A stretch of DNA of 34,077 nt, taken from contig DERZ01000015.1 of NCBI GenBank assembly GCA_002361155.1, positions 754-34,830 on the forward strand. The letters are read 5' to 3'. The stretch is from Porphyromonadaceae bacterium UBA3327 (GTDB lineage Bacteria; Bacteroidota; Bacteroidia; Bacteroidales; Muribaculaceae). Both the position numbers and the translations under genes were made by a program. The notes below the pieces were generated by a model. That model saw only the letters and a program-made list of their open reading frames with translations. It did not search any database and was not told the origin of the DNA. Shown piece after piece: positions 15,818 through 23,795 of this stretch (within the stretch, counting starts at the first letter, position 1; each line of letters starts with the position of its first letter).

Positions 15818-16621
15818 ATGAACAGAAATTATATGAGATGGGGAGCGCTTCTGCTGGCGCTTCCTCTGCTGGCAGCTTGCGGCGGAAAGAAAGGTAATGA
15901 GGAGGTCGGGACGTCGGGGAAGATACTTAAGTTCGAGTCGTACACTTACGATATGGTGGCCCGGTGCACGGACGATTCCGCCGAGTATGCTCCCGGTTCG
16001 AATCTTGTGCGGTTTTCCGGCGAGGGTGTTCTCCCGAGCGATATCGGAGACAATGATATCCGCATACTGAGGGATTCGCTTATGAAGCTTTCCCATATCG
16101 TCTATGAGGACGAGTATTCTCCTGCCCCGAATCTTCCTGAGGGAATGGTAGTGACGGAACTCAATCCCGACACCACGCAGGCTTGCGGATATGTCTACAA
16201 CACAATGTCGGCCACTATGGTGAATCCCCGGGTAGTTGTCTTCGAGAATACCAGGGACACTTATCCCTGCAGGGCCGCACACGGCATGAGTTCAGTCAGC
16301 TATGTGAACTATAATGTCGACAAGGGACGCATCGTGCGTCTCGACTATCTGTTTAACAATGGTTATAAGGCGAAGCTTCTCAAGCTGATACGCGATCAGG
16401 TCACATCCGACGGCGTGACACTTGTCGACGGCATGGAGGCGGTTGGAATCTCACCGCAGTTCGCCATAACCTCCGATGGTCTGAAATTCAGCTATGACCC
16501 GTACGAAATAGCGCCATATTCCGAAGGAGTGGTATCGGTGAAGATTCCGGTGGAAAATCTGATTGATGCTGGAATTCTCAACGAGAACGGTCGTTCGTTG
16601 CTGATGGCCAATCCTTTATGA
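15818..16621 (+). CDS. DUF3298-like lipoprotein
   Basis: The 267-residue protein has a lipoprotein signal with lipobox LAAC (Cys21), followed by a GGKKGNEE spacer. The C-terminal third carries DPYEIAPYSEGVVSVKIP, the hallmark of the DUF3298 fold found in RsiV-type anti-sigma factors and lysozyme-inhibitor-like proteins. The middle (about 110-165) may correspond to the DUF4163-like partner domain. It is probably anchored in the envelope, facing the periplasm or surface. Its function is not known; binding of a peptidoglycan hydrolase is a family-based possibility only. The last 44 bases overlap the 3' end of the converging LysE-type gene. Confidence 0.75.
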   Translation: MNRNYMRWGALLLALPLLAACGGKKGNEEVGTSGKILKFESYTYDMVARCTDDSAEYAPGSNLVRFSGEGVLPSDIGDNDIRILRDSLMKLSHIVYEDEYSPAPNLPEGMVVTELNPDTTQACGYVYNTMSATMVNPRVVVFENTRDTYPCRAAHGMSSVSYVNYNVDKGRIVRLDYLFNNGYKAKLLKLIRDQVTSDGVTLVDGMEAVGISPQFAITSDGLKFSYDPYEIAPYSEGVVSVKIPVENLIDAGILNENGRSLLMANPL

Positions 16622-18260
16622 CGCTTGTCCGCTTCAGTCTCAAGGTCGAGGAGCGGGACACGAATGAGACAGAGAGCAGTGAAGGAGGTATGAGCTGGGC
16701 CTTTATATCGCCCGGCACCGGGTTCATTCCGGCATCAAGCCATACAACATCGTAGACATCATCAAAAGGCGTGGCCACAAGCCGCGCCTTTACCATGCCC
16801 GGACGCCAGATTTCCGGATTCTTGTCTGCGCCGTCCACATATATCAGTTCATAGTCCTTGCCGTCGCGCAGCATGGCAAGACGGTAGTCGCCGCCACTGC
16901 GCAGCATGGTCTCCTCCAGCTGACGGTCGTAGACTTCCCACAGTCCTTCATTTCTGTCGACCGGGTTCAACAGACGCTCACGGAGCAGTGCGGTGTCGCT
17001 CCATTGTCTTTCCGCCGCTGTCTCGGTGACTGAAACAGGGGAGAGGCTGCCTGTTATATGGTCTATCTCCACGCATCCTCCCGGCGCGACGGATATGCCT
17101 GCCATCACCGGAATGAAACGCATGGTTTCCGATAGCAGATGCTGTGTGCGGTTGCCGCCGTAGAATCTGGCTCTATCCGCGACCTTGAACCGGAACTGGT
17201 TCTCTCCGCAGAAACAATCAAGACCCGAGTTCTTGCGAACCGGGTCTCCGTTTCCAGCAGGGGTGACAGTCGTGACCACTACCTCAGGAGGAGTCATTTC
17301 ATCGGTAGGAGAGTCCGTGGTCATTACATTGAAATCCAAACGGTCACCGTTGCAGTCTATCAGGAAGAGCGACCATCCCGGATGACGGACCTTATGTCGT
17401 TTCCCGTCTTTTTCCATGTATGGATAACTCTTTGCCGGCGCGTTGTGGCGGTTGGTGAGCCGGAAGGTGAAGTCGGTGGCAAACCGGGCAGAGACCGGCA
17501 ACCGGCATTCGAGTGTGTCGGCTCCGCTGTTGCTTATGGTGAGTGGTGCTCCGGGCGCGCCGGCCGGGCCGAATCCGCGCGTGGAGTTAAAATATTCCGC
17601 ACGGACCGAAGCGTTTGCAAGACCGCTGACAGCCGTAACGAAGCCCACCACCGCGAATGCCATGATTATCCCCCCCGTGATCCGGTTGATAAGCCACATT
17701 GAGCGCAGATTGAAATGTCCCCGCACCTTGTCCACAAGATATGTGACTCCTGACCACCAGAGCAGCGCTCCCGCCACTATCGACAAGAACCCTATCAGGT
17801 AAGAATACCACTGCAGCTCTGGCATCATGAAGTTGAATCGGGCGAAAAGACCGATTATGAGAAAGATGATCAAAGGGTTGGAGAATGTGAACAGGAAGCC
17901 GCTCAGGATATTCCTGGAGTGGGATACCTGCGAGTCACTGGGCCGTTTCAGGGTTCGCGAAGGGTTTGACCGGAAAAGGTATATGCCGAAGATGAGAAGC
18001 ACTGCGCTGCCGGCTATCTGTATCACATCCTGGTTATCTTTCAGGAAATCTTCGATAAACGAGAGACCGAAGCCTGTGAGCAGACAATAGAATATATCGG
18101 AGAGAGTGGCGCCGACGCCGGTGAAGAAGCCTGTTTTGCGTCCTTTGTCGAGAGTGCGCTGTATGGTAAGAATCCCCACCGGGCCCATCGGAGCCGAGAT
18201 GATGATTCCAATGGCGATTCCGCGCCAGAGTTCATACCATATTCCCTCGAGTGGATTCAT
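16578..18260 (-). CDS. LysE-type transporter fused to a large unknown domain
   Basis: Residues 1-215 form a LysE/RhtB-type exporter with about six helices. SAPMGPVG (22-29) and TFSNP (125-129) are the family's conserved segments. These transporters export amino acids or small metabolites. Residues 222-560 are a beta-rich soluble domain with no recognisable enzyme motif. It contains GLWEVYDRQ, YRLAMLRDGKDYELIYVDG and YDVVWLDAG, which look like repeated strands of a beta-sandwich. LysE proteins normally stop near 210 residues, so this is a fusion. The reading frame is continuous, so fusion by sequencing error is unlikely. It follows the Rieske-like lipoprotein gene by 22 bases as the last gene of the pyrE cluster, and its 3' end overlaps the converging lipoprotein gene by 44 bases. 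Confidence 0.75.
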   Translation of the reverse strand: MNPLEGIWYELWRGIAIGIIISAPMGPVGILTIQRTLDKGRKTGFFTGVGATLSDIFYCLLTGFGLSFIEDFLKDNQDVIQIAGSAVLLIFGIYLFRSNPSRTLKRPSDSQVSHSRNILSGFLFTFSNPLIIFLIIGLFARFNFMMPELQWYSYLIGFLSIVAGALLWWSGVTYLVDKVRGHFNLRSMWLINRITGGIIMAFAVVGFVTAVSGLANASVRAEYFNSTRGFGPAGAPGAPLTISNSGADTLECRLPVSARFATDFTFRLTNRHNAPAKSYPYMEKDGKRHKVRHPGWSLFLIDCNGDRLDFNVMTTDSPTDEMTPPEVVVTTVTPAGNGDPVRKNSGLDCFCGENQFRFKVADRARFYGGNRTQHLLSETMRFIPVMAGISVAPGGCVEIDHITGSLSPVSVTETAAERQWSDTALLRERLLNPVDRNEGLWEVYDRQLEETMLRSGGDYRLAMLRDGKDYELIYVDGADKNPEIWRPGMVKARLVATPFDDVYDVVWLDAGMNPVPGDIKAQLIPPSLLSVSFVSRSSTLRLKRTSVIKDWPSATNDRSR

Positions 18261-18282
18261 AAGTGGCAGCTTGGATGTTTTT

Positions 18283-18831
18283 TCAGTTAATTATCAGATA
18301 GCCTCCGTTCACGGCATCGAGACAGCGGTAGCGTGTCAGGCCGAGTCTGCTTGCTGCAGCCGGTCCCGATTCCGGAGCGCCCCCATGCTCCACCACATTG
18401 TAGGTCGATCCGCATTCGGGGCAGACTGCCATCGGGAAAGTGTCGGTGGCTTTCATCCGCACGCGCACCTCGGCGCGCCGCTCCACCGGGCAGGCGAGAT
18501 CGTAGGCCATCGGTACGCTGGCATCGGTGGTGTAGGGGTTGAAACCGCACACCAGCAATACGCCTCCGAAGCCGGTGGCGCTTTGTCCTATATACGGAAA
18601 TCCGGACGGTTCGCTGTTCTGCATCACAAAATAGCGGTACGAGCCGAAGGCCGTCACGCCATACGTGTTCCACACGCTTACGGGCGAGAGGTTGATGTTG
18701 ACCGGCAGTGCCGGCAGCGCGTCGTCGGTGATGGTGTTGCACGATGTGCAGCACGCCGACAACGCCGCCGCGAATATGGCGGCAGCGGTCGCGGTCTTGT
18801 ATTTCAGTCTTTTTCTTAGTCTTGATGTCAA
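18283..18831 (-). CDS. Rieske-fold-like lipoprotein with altered ligands
   Basis: A lipoprotein signal with lipobox LSAC (Cys27) opens this 182-residue protein. The C-terminal part follows the Rieske pattern of two ligand loops: ACPVERR, then AVCPECGSTYNVV and a Gly/Pro-rich GGAPESGPA. In true Rieske proteins each loop is Cys-x-His. Here the positions read C114-P-V-E117 and C137-P-E-C140, so neither histidine is present. An intact [2Fe-2S] Rieske cluster is therefore unlikely; a zinc site or a purely structural fold is possible. It is probably exposed in the periplasm or at the outer membrane. It lies 24 bases after the SRPBCC gene and 22 before the LysE fusion, in one operon with pyrE. Confidence 0.7.
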   Translation of the reverse strand: MTSRLRKRLKYKTATAAAIFAAALSACCTSCNTITDDALPALPVNINLSPVSVWNTYGVTAFGSYRYFVMQNSEPSGFPYIGQSATGFGGVLLVCGFNPYTTDASVPMAYDLACPVERRAEVRVRMKATDTFPMAVCPECGSTYNVVEHGGAPESGPAAASRLGLTRYRCLDAVNGGYLIIN

Positions 18832-18855
18832 TGCCTGACCTGGAGAGAGGTCCTG

Positions 18856-19293
18856 TCAATTGAACGGAATCGAACGCAACATCTGCGAGAACTGGTCGGC
18901 CATCTTCTGGAGCGGGCCGCTGACCATGGGTTTGAGCATGGCTGGAATCTGTATGTCGATGTCGACATACGCGGTGCACTGCAGTTCGTTGACTGTCGTG
19001 ATGTGCATCGACAGCGAGATGGGTACGGGAGTGCCTTCTCCGGTCATGCGGATCAGGCTCGGCGACACCGTCTCGGAGAGACGCAACGTGATGTTGCCGG
19101 CCGGACCGCCGGGAAACGTTATGGAGTCGTGCGTAGCCGTAATCTGCTCCAGCATCTGCCGCTGGTCGGCCGGTATCTGGTCTTCAGGTACATTCTTGAG
19201 AGTGCCGCCCAGAGCCTCGAGGTTCGACAATTTGTCGAACACCCGCTGGGCCGGGGCGTTGATATTTACTTCTTCACTTCTGAAATTAGCCAT
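18856..19293 (-). CDS. SRPBCC-family (START-like) cytoplasmic protein
   Basis: This 145-residue protein has the length and pattern of the SRPBCC/polyketide-cyclase-like fold, a helix-grip cavity that binds a hydrophobic ligand. It opens with NINAPAQRVFDKLSNLEAL, followed by strands (DSITFPGG, NITLRLSETV, LIRMTGEG, SLSMHITTV, AYVDIDIQIP), and closes with a long C-terminal helix (GPLQKMADQFSQMLRSI). There is no signal peptide. The ligand is unknown. It starts 4 bases after the pyrE stop, so translation is probably coupled. Confidence 0.8.
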   Translation of the reverse strand: MANFRSEEVNINAPAQRVFDKLSNLEALGGTLKNVPEDQIPADQRQMLEQITATHDSITFPGGPAGNITLRLSETVSPSLIRMTGEGTPVPISLSMHITTVNELQCTAYVDIDIQIPAMLKPMVSGPLQKMADQFSQMLRSIPFN

Positions 19294-19297
19294 AATA

Positions 19298-19951
19298 TTA
19301 GAGCTCTTGTCTTTTGTTTGCAGGAATCCAGTTCGCCGGGTCCTCCCGCCATTCCTGAAGGGTGGCGGCGTCCGACTTATGGATGTAATCGATGTCGATG
19401 GCGGCGTCGATCAGGGTCTTGTAGTTGGTGAGGGAGATGGTGTGGATGTCGGCGTCGCGAAGACGTTTCACCGACATCGGGAATTCAAAATTGAAAATGG
19501 AGACCACGCCGAGGACATCGCTGCCGGCATCGCGCACCACCTCAGCAGCCTTCAGAGTGCTGCCTCCGGTGGAGATTGTGTCCTCCACAAGTACAACCTT
19601 CTGTCCGGGACGGAGTTTTCCTTCGATAAGGTTCTCCAGACCATGGTCTTTCGGTGTGGCTCGGACGAATATCATAGGAAGTCCGAGTGAGTCGGCCACT
19701 ATCGACGAGATCGGAATCGCCACTGTCGATACGGCCGCCACAACAGTGGCTTCGCCATATACTTCCAGAATGTTTTTCGCCATCTCTATCTTGACATAGT
19801 TACGAACATCGGGGTATGAGAGAATGCGGCGGTTGTCGTTGTAAATAGGGGATGTCCAGCCAGAGCCCCAGATGAAGGGCATGTCGGGCTGGAGAATCAT
19901 TGCGCTGATTTGAAGAAGTTTCTCAGCAAGTACTCGATCCGGTTGTTTCAT
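19298..19951 (-). CDS. pyrE: Orotate phosphoribosyltransferase
   Basis: PyrE joins orotate and PRPP to give OMP in pyrimidine synthesis. The PRPP-binding motif VVLVEDTISTGGST (119-132) is intact. The flexible-loop residues lie in ATPKDHGLENLIEG (98-111, with K101 and H103). SGWTSPIYNDNRR (30-42) matches the N-terminal substrate region of the family. At 217 residues the length is normal. It is the first gene of a four-gene cluster with the SRPBCC, lipoprotein and LysE-fusion genes. A consensus promoter lies about 150 bases upstream, leaving a leader of about 140 bases. Confidence 0.95.
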   Translation of the reverse strand: MKQPDRVLAEKLLQISAMILQPDMPFIWGSGWTSPIYNDNRRILSYPDVRNYVKIEMAKNILEVYGEATVVAAVSTVAIPISSIVADSLGLPMIFVRATPKDHGLENLIEGKLRPGQKVVLVEDTISTGGSTLKAAEVVRDAGSDVLGVVSIFNFEFPMSVKRLRDADIHTISLTNYKTLIDAAIDIDYIHKSDAATLQEWREDPANWIPANKRQEL

Positions 19952-20097
19952 AACTTATTTTCTGTTTTGTCACCAAATCCCATAAAGATCTTAACGTATC
20001 GGCGCCCGCTGTCTCCATCTGTGAAATAACGCACAGCGTGACAGTCAGCCGTTATATAACAGTCGGCCAGGAAAAACGGTTTGGGCCAATCAATCTA

Positions 20098-20129
20098 CAA
20101 AATTACATCCATAACTCCTAAAATCCAAA
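20098..20129 (-). promoter_or_regulatory. Bacteroidetes-type promoter for the pyrE cluster
   Basis: On the minus strand TTTG (20129-20126), 20 bases, then TAATTTTG (20105-20098) match the Bacteroidetes consensus exactly. The start point would be near 20091, giving a leader of about 140 bases to the pyrE ATG at 19951. I see no strong attenuator hairpin in that leader, only a weak palindrome GTTATATAAC near 20051-20060. Confidence 0.7.
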
Positions 20130-20182
20130 TCAAAATGCAAAAACACCCCAAAATTTGACTCCGAAAAAAGTTTTTTTGTGTG

Positions 20183-20221
20183 CGGCTGTCGATTATTTTT
20201 TCGTAAGATAATCGACAGCCG
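20183..20221 (-). terminator. Terminator overlapping the end of recX
   Basis: A perfect 14-bp inverted repeat (CGGCTGTCGATTAT at 20183-20196 and its complement at 20208-20221) with an 11-base loop. On the minus strand a T-rich tract follows at 20165-20170 after a short A-rich stretch. The recX stop codon (20195-20193) lies inside the stem, so the hairpin overlaps the coding region. Confidence 0.7.
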
Positions 20222-20663
20222 CGGTGCATGCCGACGGCTCAAAGCCCCGGGTGGCAAGGTGCCGCAGCAGTCTGCCGCGGTCGCTGTAGTCGGCGAGGTC
20301 CAGTGTCCGCGCTTTTATCGTGGCGGCCGAGACGAGCGCTTTGCGGTAATCTTCGGCCGGGATGCTGTCCAGGGCCTCGGCTATGATGTCGGAATCGATG
20401 CGCTTGGCTGCGAGAGCCATGCGTATCTTCAATTTTCCCCAGCCTGAGAAGCGCACTTTGTCGCGGGCAAAACTGCCGGCAAACCGCCGGTCGTCAATAA
20501 ATCTGTCGGCTGCAAGACGGTCTGTCAACTTTCGGGAGTCCGTATCGGACAAGCCCGCACGCCGAAGTTTCCGGTCGATATCGGAACGGCACTGTTCGGA
20601 GCGGGCGCAGAGCGCAGCCATGCGCTGCAGCAGCTTTTCGGGGTCGGGGGGCACGGTTTTCAT
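20193..20663 (-). CDS. recX: RecX-family regulatory protein
   Basis: RecX proteins bind RecA filaments and inhibit them. The 156-residue helical protein follows the family pattern: MAALCARSEQCRSDIDRKLRR, in part, then RLAADRFIDDRRFAGSFARDKVRFSGWGKLKI, in part, where the (D/E)xRFAxxFxRxKxxxxWGxxKI type core is the strongest signature. The length is usual. It overlaps prmC by one base (TAATG), so the two are translationally coupled. recA itself is not in the window. The last three codons and stop lie within a terminator hairpin. Confidence 0.88.
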   Translation of the reverse strand: MKTVPPDPEKLLQRMAALCARSEQCRSDIDRKLRRAGLSDTDSRKLTDRLAADRFIDDRRFAGSFARDKVRFSGWGKLKIRMALAAKRIDSDIIAEALDSIPAEDYRKALVSAATIKARTLDLADYSDRGRLLRHLATRGFEPSACTAAVDYLTKK

Positions 20664-21511
20664 TATTTGGGTCTCTCGGCCTTGATGAATCGTTGGCGGC
20701 GCGATATGTCGTTGATAATATTCATATTGACAAAACCTTCTTTCTGTAGCAGCTCGCGCAGGGCATCCGCAAAGCGCGGATTTATCTCGAGATAGAGCAA
20801 TCCGCCGGGGGAGAGGGCGCGGATGGCCACTTCCGAGATCCGGCTGTAATATAAGAGCGGGGCCGAGTCTGGGACAAACAGCGCGAGCGCAGGCTCATGG
20901 TCGAGTACGTTCCGCTCCATTCCGGCTTTCTCCTCCTCCGGAATATAGGGAGGATTGCTCACGATGATGTCGTAGGAATCCTCAGGCGGCATGTAGGTGA
21001 AGATATCCTTTTGGCGGAGAAAGACATTGGCGTGAAGGCGCCGTGCATTCTCCTCCGCCACTTCGAGCGCCTTGTCGGAGATGTCGATGGCGGTGACTCT
21101 CGGGAAGCGCAGATTCCGGCAGAGTGCCACGGCTATGGCTCCGCTGCCTGTGCCGATGTCGAGCACGCGCAGGTCGGATCGCTTGTTCTCATTCACTATC
21201 ATGTCAACGAGTTCCTCCGTTTCCTGGCGTGGTATCAGAACATTGCGGTTCACCTTGAAATCCATGCCGTAGAAGCGGGCTTCGCCGAGGACGTACTGGA
21301 TAGGTTCTCCCTTGATGATTCTTGTGACAATCCTTTCGATAAGCGAATGGATATAAGGCGATACCTGACGGTCGCCGTTGACAATGATGTCGGTGGTGTT
21401 CCATCCCTTCAGATGATGAAAAATAAGACGCACCATGGCATTGGCCTCTCCCTCGCCGTAAACAGGCGCGAGCCGGGCCTTAAGATTTGCAATCGTTTCC
21501 GAAAAATTCAT
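20663..21511 (-). CDS. prmC: Peptide chain release factor N5-glutamine methyltransferase
   Basis: PrmC methylates the glutamine of the GGQ motif in release factors RF1 and RF2, using S-adenosylmethionine. The SAM-binding loop is VLDIGTGSGAIAVAL (116-130) and the catalytic NPPY is at 186-189 (SNPPYIPEEE). The N-terminal helical domain that recognises the release factor is present, and VLIPRQETEELV (91-102) is also typical. At 282 residues the length is normal. It is followed by recX with a one-base overlap. Confidence 0.95.
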   Translation of the reverse strand: MNFSETIANLKARLAPVYGEGEANAMVRLIFHHLKGWNTTDIIVNGDRQVSPYIHSLIERIVTRIIKGEPIQYVLGEARFYGMDFKVNRNVLIPRQETEELVDMIVNENKRSDLRVLDIGTGSGAIAVALCRNLRFPRVTAIDISDKALEVAEENARRLHANVFLRQKDIFTYMPPEDSYDIIVSNPPYIPEEEKAGMERNVLDHEPALALFVPDSAPLLYYSRISEVAIRALSPGGLLYLEINPRFADALRELLQKEGFVNMNIINDISRRQRFIKAERPK

Positions 21512-21564
21512 CGCGCATAAATTTTAAAATTGACACAAAGATTGTAATTGATGCAAAGATAATG

Positions 21565-21597
21565 CAAATTTATTGAAAACGAAGAAAATTTGACAAA
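21565..21597 (-). promoter_or_regulatory. Bacteroidetes-type promoter for prmC-recX
   Basis: On the minus strand TTTG (21597-21594), 21 bases, then TAAATTTG (21572-21565). A second -7-like box, TATCTTTG, lies at 21561-21554 without an equally good upstream box. The leader to the ATG at 21511 would be about 45 bases. Confidence 0.6.
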
Positions 21598-21675
21598 AAA
21601 TTGCCAAGAGTGTGTTTGAAATTAACCTTCATTCATCCAAAGAGTGATTTACGACAGATAAAATGCAGTTATCCG

Positions 21676-22350
21676 TCAGAATACGCAGGCAAGCGTCAAC
21701 AGCGACAGCGTTGCTGTGGGGGCGCCCGCAGAGACTGCCTCCGATGCCGCTGTCAGTGTGGATCCGGTGGTGCATACGTCATCAAGAATCAGCAGATGCT
21801 TCCCTTCGAATTCCTCGGGATGGCGCATTCTGAAGATACCGCTGACGTTGCGGCGTCGTTGTTCCGGAGAGAGCGAGGTCTGTGTGCGGTGCGGCCTTAT
21901 GGCTGTAAGGCCGGTGATCACCGGCAGACCGGTGGCGCGGTGGATCCCGACCGCAATTTCTTCCGTCTGGTTGTATCCCCGCACCGCTTTTTTCCAGAAA
22001 TGCATCGGTACGGGAACCACGGCGTCAATGCCGTCGAAGAAGCCTGCCGCGAGAAGTTCCGCGCCCGCACATTCTCCGAGCCAGCGGGCCAGATTCCTGA
22101 ACCGTCTGTATTTAAGATCGTAAATCAGTTGCGCCACATTGTTTCCCCGCGAGTAGAAGAAATGTCCCGAAGCTCTGACGTAAGGAACAAGCCCGGAGAA
22201 GTGCCGGGCCATGCGGTTGTCGGGATGCCGGTGATAACCGGTGCGGGGAAGCGACGCGAGGCAGGAGGAGCAGAGAAATTCCTCTCCGTCGCCGAGTGCG
22301 GCTCCGCAGAGGTGACACCGCATAGGGAAAATATAGTCGGACAATCCCAT
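21676..22350 (-). CDS. ComF-family phosphoribosyltransferase-like protein
   Basis: The 224-residue protein has the ComF layout: an N-terminal four-cysteine zinc site (C12, C15, C27, C30) and a C-terminal phosphoribosyltransferase fold with LLILDDVCTTGSTL (186-199). Between them, YDLKYRRF and PVPMHFWKKAVRGYNQTEEIA, quoted in part, are strongly conserved in the family. ComF proteins are tied to DNA uptake in naturally competent bacteria and to replication restart in others; its exact role here is not known. It begins 15 bases after the sdaA stop, in the same operon. Confidence 0.88.
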   Translation of the reverse strand: MGLSDYIFPMRCHLCGAALGDGEEFLCSSCLASLPRTGYHRHPDNRMARHFSGLVPYVRASGHFFYSRGNNVAQLIYDLKYRRFRNLARWLGECAGAELLAAGFFDGIDAVVPVPMHFWKKAVRGYNQTEEIAVGIHRATGLPVITGLTAIRPHRTQTSLSPEQRRRNVSGIFRMRHPEEFEGKHLLILDDVCTTGSTLTAASEAVSAGAPTATLSLLTLACVF

Positions 22351-22365
22351 CGGAGACCCGGTCCG

Positions 22366-23574
22366 TCACATCTGCTGGTAGTCTTTGGCGAGGCCTCCCG
22401 TGCTTGTCTCTTTATAGAGACTCGGCAGGTCGTGTCCGGTCTCCTTCATGACTTTGACAAGTTTGTCGAAGCTGACGCGGTGTTTGCCGTCGGTGAAGCT
22501 GGCGTAGATGTTGGCGTCGAGGGCACGCGCCGCGGCGTAGGCATTGCGCTCTATGCAGGGAATCTGCACCAGACCGCATACCGGGTCGCAAGTCATGCCG
22601 AGGTGATGTTCCAGACCCATCTCTGCGGCATATTCAATCTGAGCGGGACTGCCTCCGAAAAGCTGGCTGGCGGCACCCGCCGCCATGGCGCAGGCCACTC
22701 CCACCTCTCCCTGACAGCCGACATCGGCTCCTGAAATGCTGGCGTTGTGCTTGACCACATTGCCTATCAGCGCGGCGGTAGCCAGGGCGCGGAGCATCTG
22801 TTCATCAGTAAAGTTGCGGCTCTTCCACAGATGGTAGAGCACACCGGGAAGCACTCCGCTCGATCCGCACGTGGGCGCCGTAACGATGACTCCCCCGGAG
22901 GCGTTCTCCTCGCTTACGGCCAGCGCGTAGGCGAACACCAGACCCCGGCTCTTCAGGTTGTCGCGGTAGCCGTCGGCCTTCACATAGTAAGTCTGTGCCT
23001 TGCGCCGCAGATTCAGAGGTCCCGGCAGTCGTCCCTCCTTATTGATGCCGCGTTCCACGGCGTTCTTCATAGCCTCCCAGACTTCCGCCAGAAATCCGTA
23101 TATCTCCTTCCCCTCGCATTGCTCCACGTATTCCCAGTAGCATCGGCCTGTGCGCTCGCAGTACTCCTTTATGTCCGTCATGGTGTTCATCTGGTAAATC
23201 TCCCCGCTCTCGGAGTGGCGCATTTCCTCGTATTCCAGGGCGCCTCCTCCTACCGAAAATACCGTCCACTCGTCCTCGGGTAAACCTGCCTGGTTCAGCG
23301 CTGCGAACTTCATGCCGTTGGGATGATAGGACAGGAACTCCTCCGGTTTCCATACGATGTTGACGGGCACATCGACTTTCTTGAGTACATCAAGGATGGC
23401 GACATCGGTCATGTGGCCATGTCCGGTGGCGGCCAGACTCCCGTAGAGCGTGACTTCGAAGCCTTTTGCTCCACGGTTCTTGGCGAGAAACATTTCCGCG
23501 GCCTTGCGCGGTCCCATTGTATGGGAGGAGGATGGCCCGGTGCCGATCCTGTACAGTTCCCTGATTGATTCCAT
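22366..23574 (-). CDS. sdaA: L-serine ammonia-lyase (iron-sulfur, single chain)
   Basis: The enzyme deaminates L-serine to pyruvate and ammonia using a [4Fe-4S] cluster. The 402-residue protein joins the beta and alpha parts in one chain. GTGPSSSHTMGP (about 12-23) opens the N-terminal domain and TAPTCGSSGVLPG (about 233-245) the catalytic domain. The likely cluster ligands are C287, C329 and C340; their spacing of 42 and 11 matches the ligands known in the Legionella enzyme (343, 385, 396). Serine breakdown for energy is common in gut anaerobes. It has its own promoter and is followed by comF. Confidence 0.93.
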   Translation of the reverse strand: MESIRELYRIGTGPSSSHTMGPRKAAEMFLAKNRGAKGFEVTLYGSLAATGHGHMTDVAILDVLKKVDVPVNIVWKPEEFLSYHPNGMKFAALNQAGLPEDEWTVFSVGGGALEYEEMRHSESGEIYQMNTMTDIKEYCERTGRCYWEYVEQCEGKEIYGFLAEVWEAMKNAVERGINKEGRLPGPLNLRRKAQTYYVKADGYRDNLKSRGLVFAYALAVSEENASGGVIVTAPTCGSSGVLPGVLYHLWKSRNFTDEQMLRALATAALIGNVVKHNASISGADVGCQGEVGVACAMAAGAASQLFGGSPAQIEYAAEMGLEHHLGMTCDPVCGLVQIPCIERNAYAAARALDANIYASFTDGKHRVSFDKLVKVMKETGHDLPSLYKETSTGGLAKDYQQM

Positions 23575-23646
23575 TTTTCAGCGTATTTAATATATGTCTG
23601 CCGGCGCCGGAACATCACCCCATTGGCCGTCATAATTTTCAAAAAG

Positions 23647-23677
23647 CAAATATAGCGTTTTTTTCTCTTTTTTCCAA
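23647..23677 (-). promoter_or_regulatory. Probable promoter for sdaA-comF
   Basis: On the minus strand TTG (23677-23675), 20 bases, then TATATTTG (23654-23647). The -7 box is perfect; the -33 box is TTGG instead of TTTG. The leader to the ATG at 23574 is about 65 bases. Confidence 0.55.
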
Positions 23678-23761
23678 CACCGGGTCAAGGTTGTGGTGCC
23701 ACCGACAGACCGGTATCGCTTGGATAATGGCCTAAATTATATGAGTTACCAAAAAAATGAG

Positions 23762-23769
23762 TAAATTTG
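23762..23769 (+). promoter_or_regulatory. -7 box for the acyl-ACP thioesterase gene
   Basis: TAAATTTG matches the Bacteroidetes -7 consensus, 26 bases before the GTG start at 23796. No good TTTG box lies about 20 bases upstream, so this may be a weak or activated promoter. Its position supports the GTG over any upstream start. Confidence 0.45.
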
Positions 23770-23795
23770 CATTGCAATCAGATTGAATCCGCATC

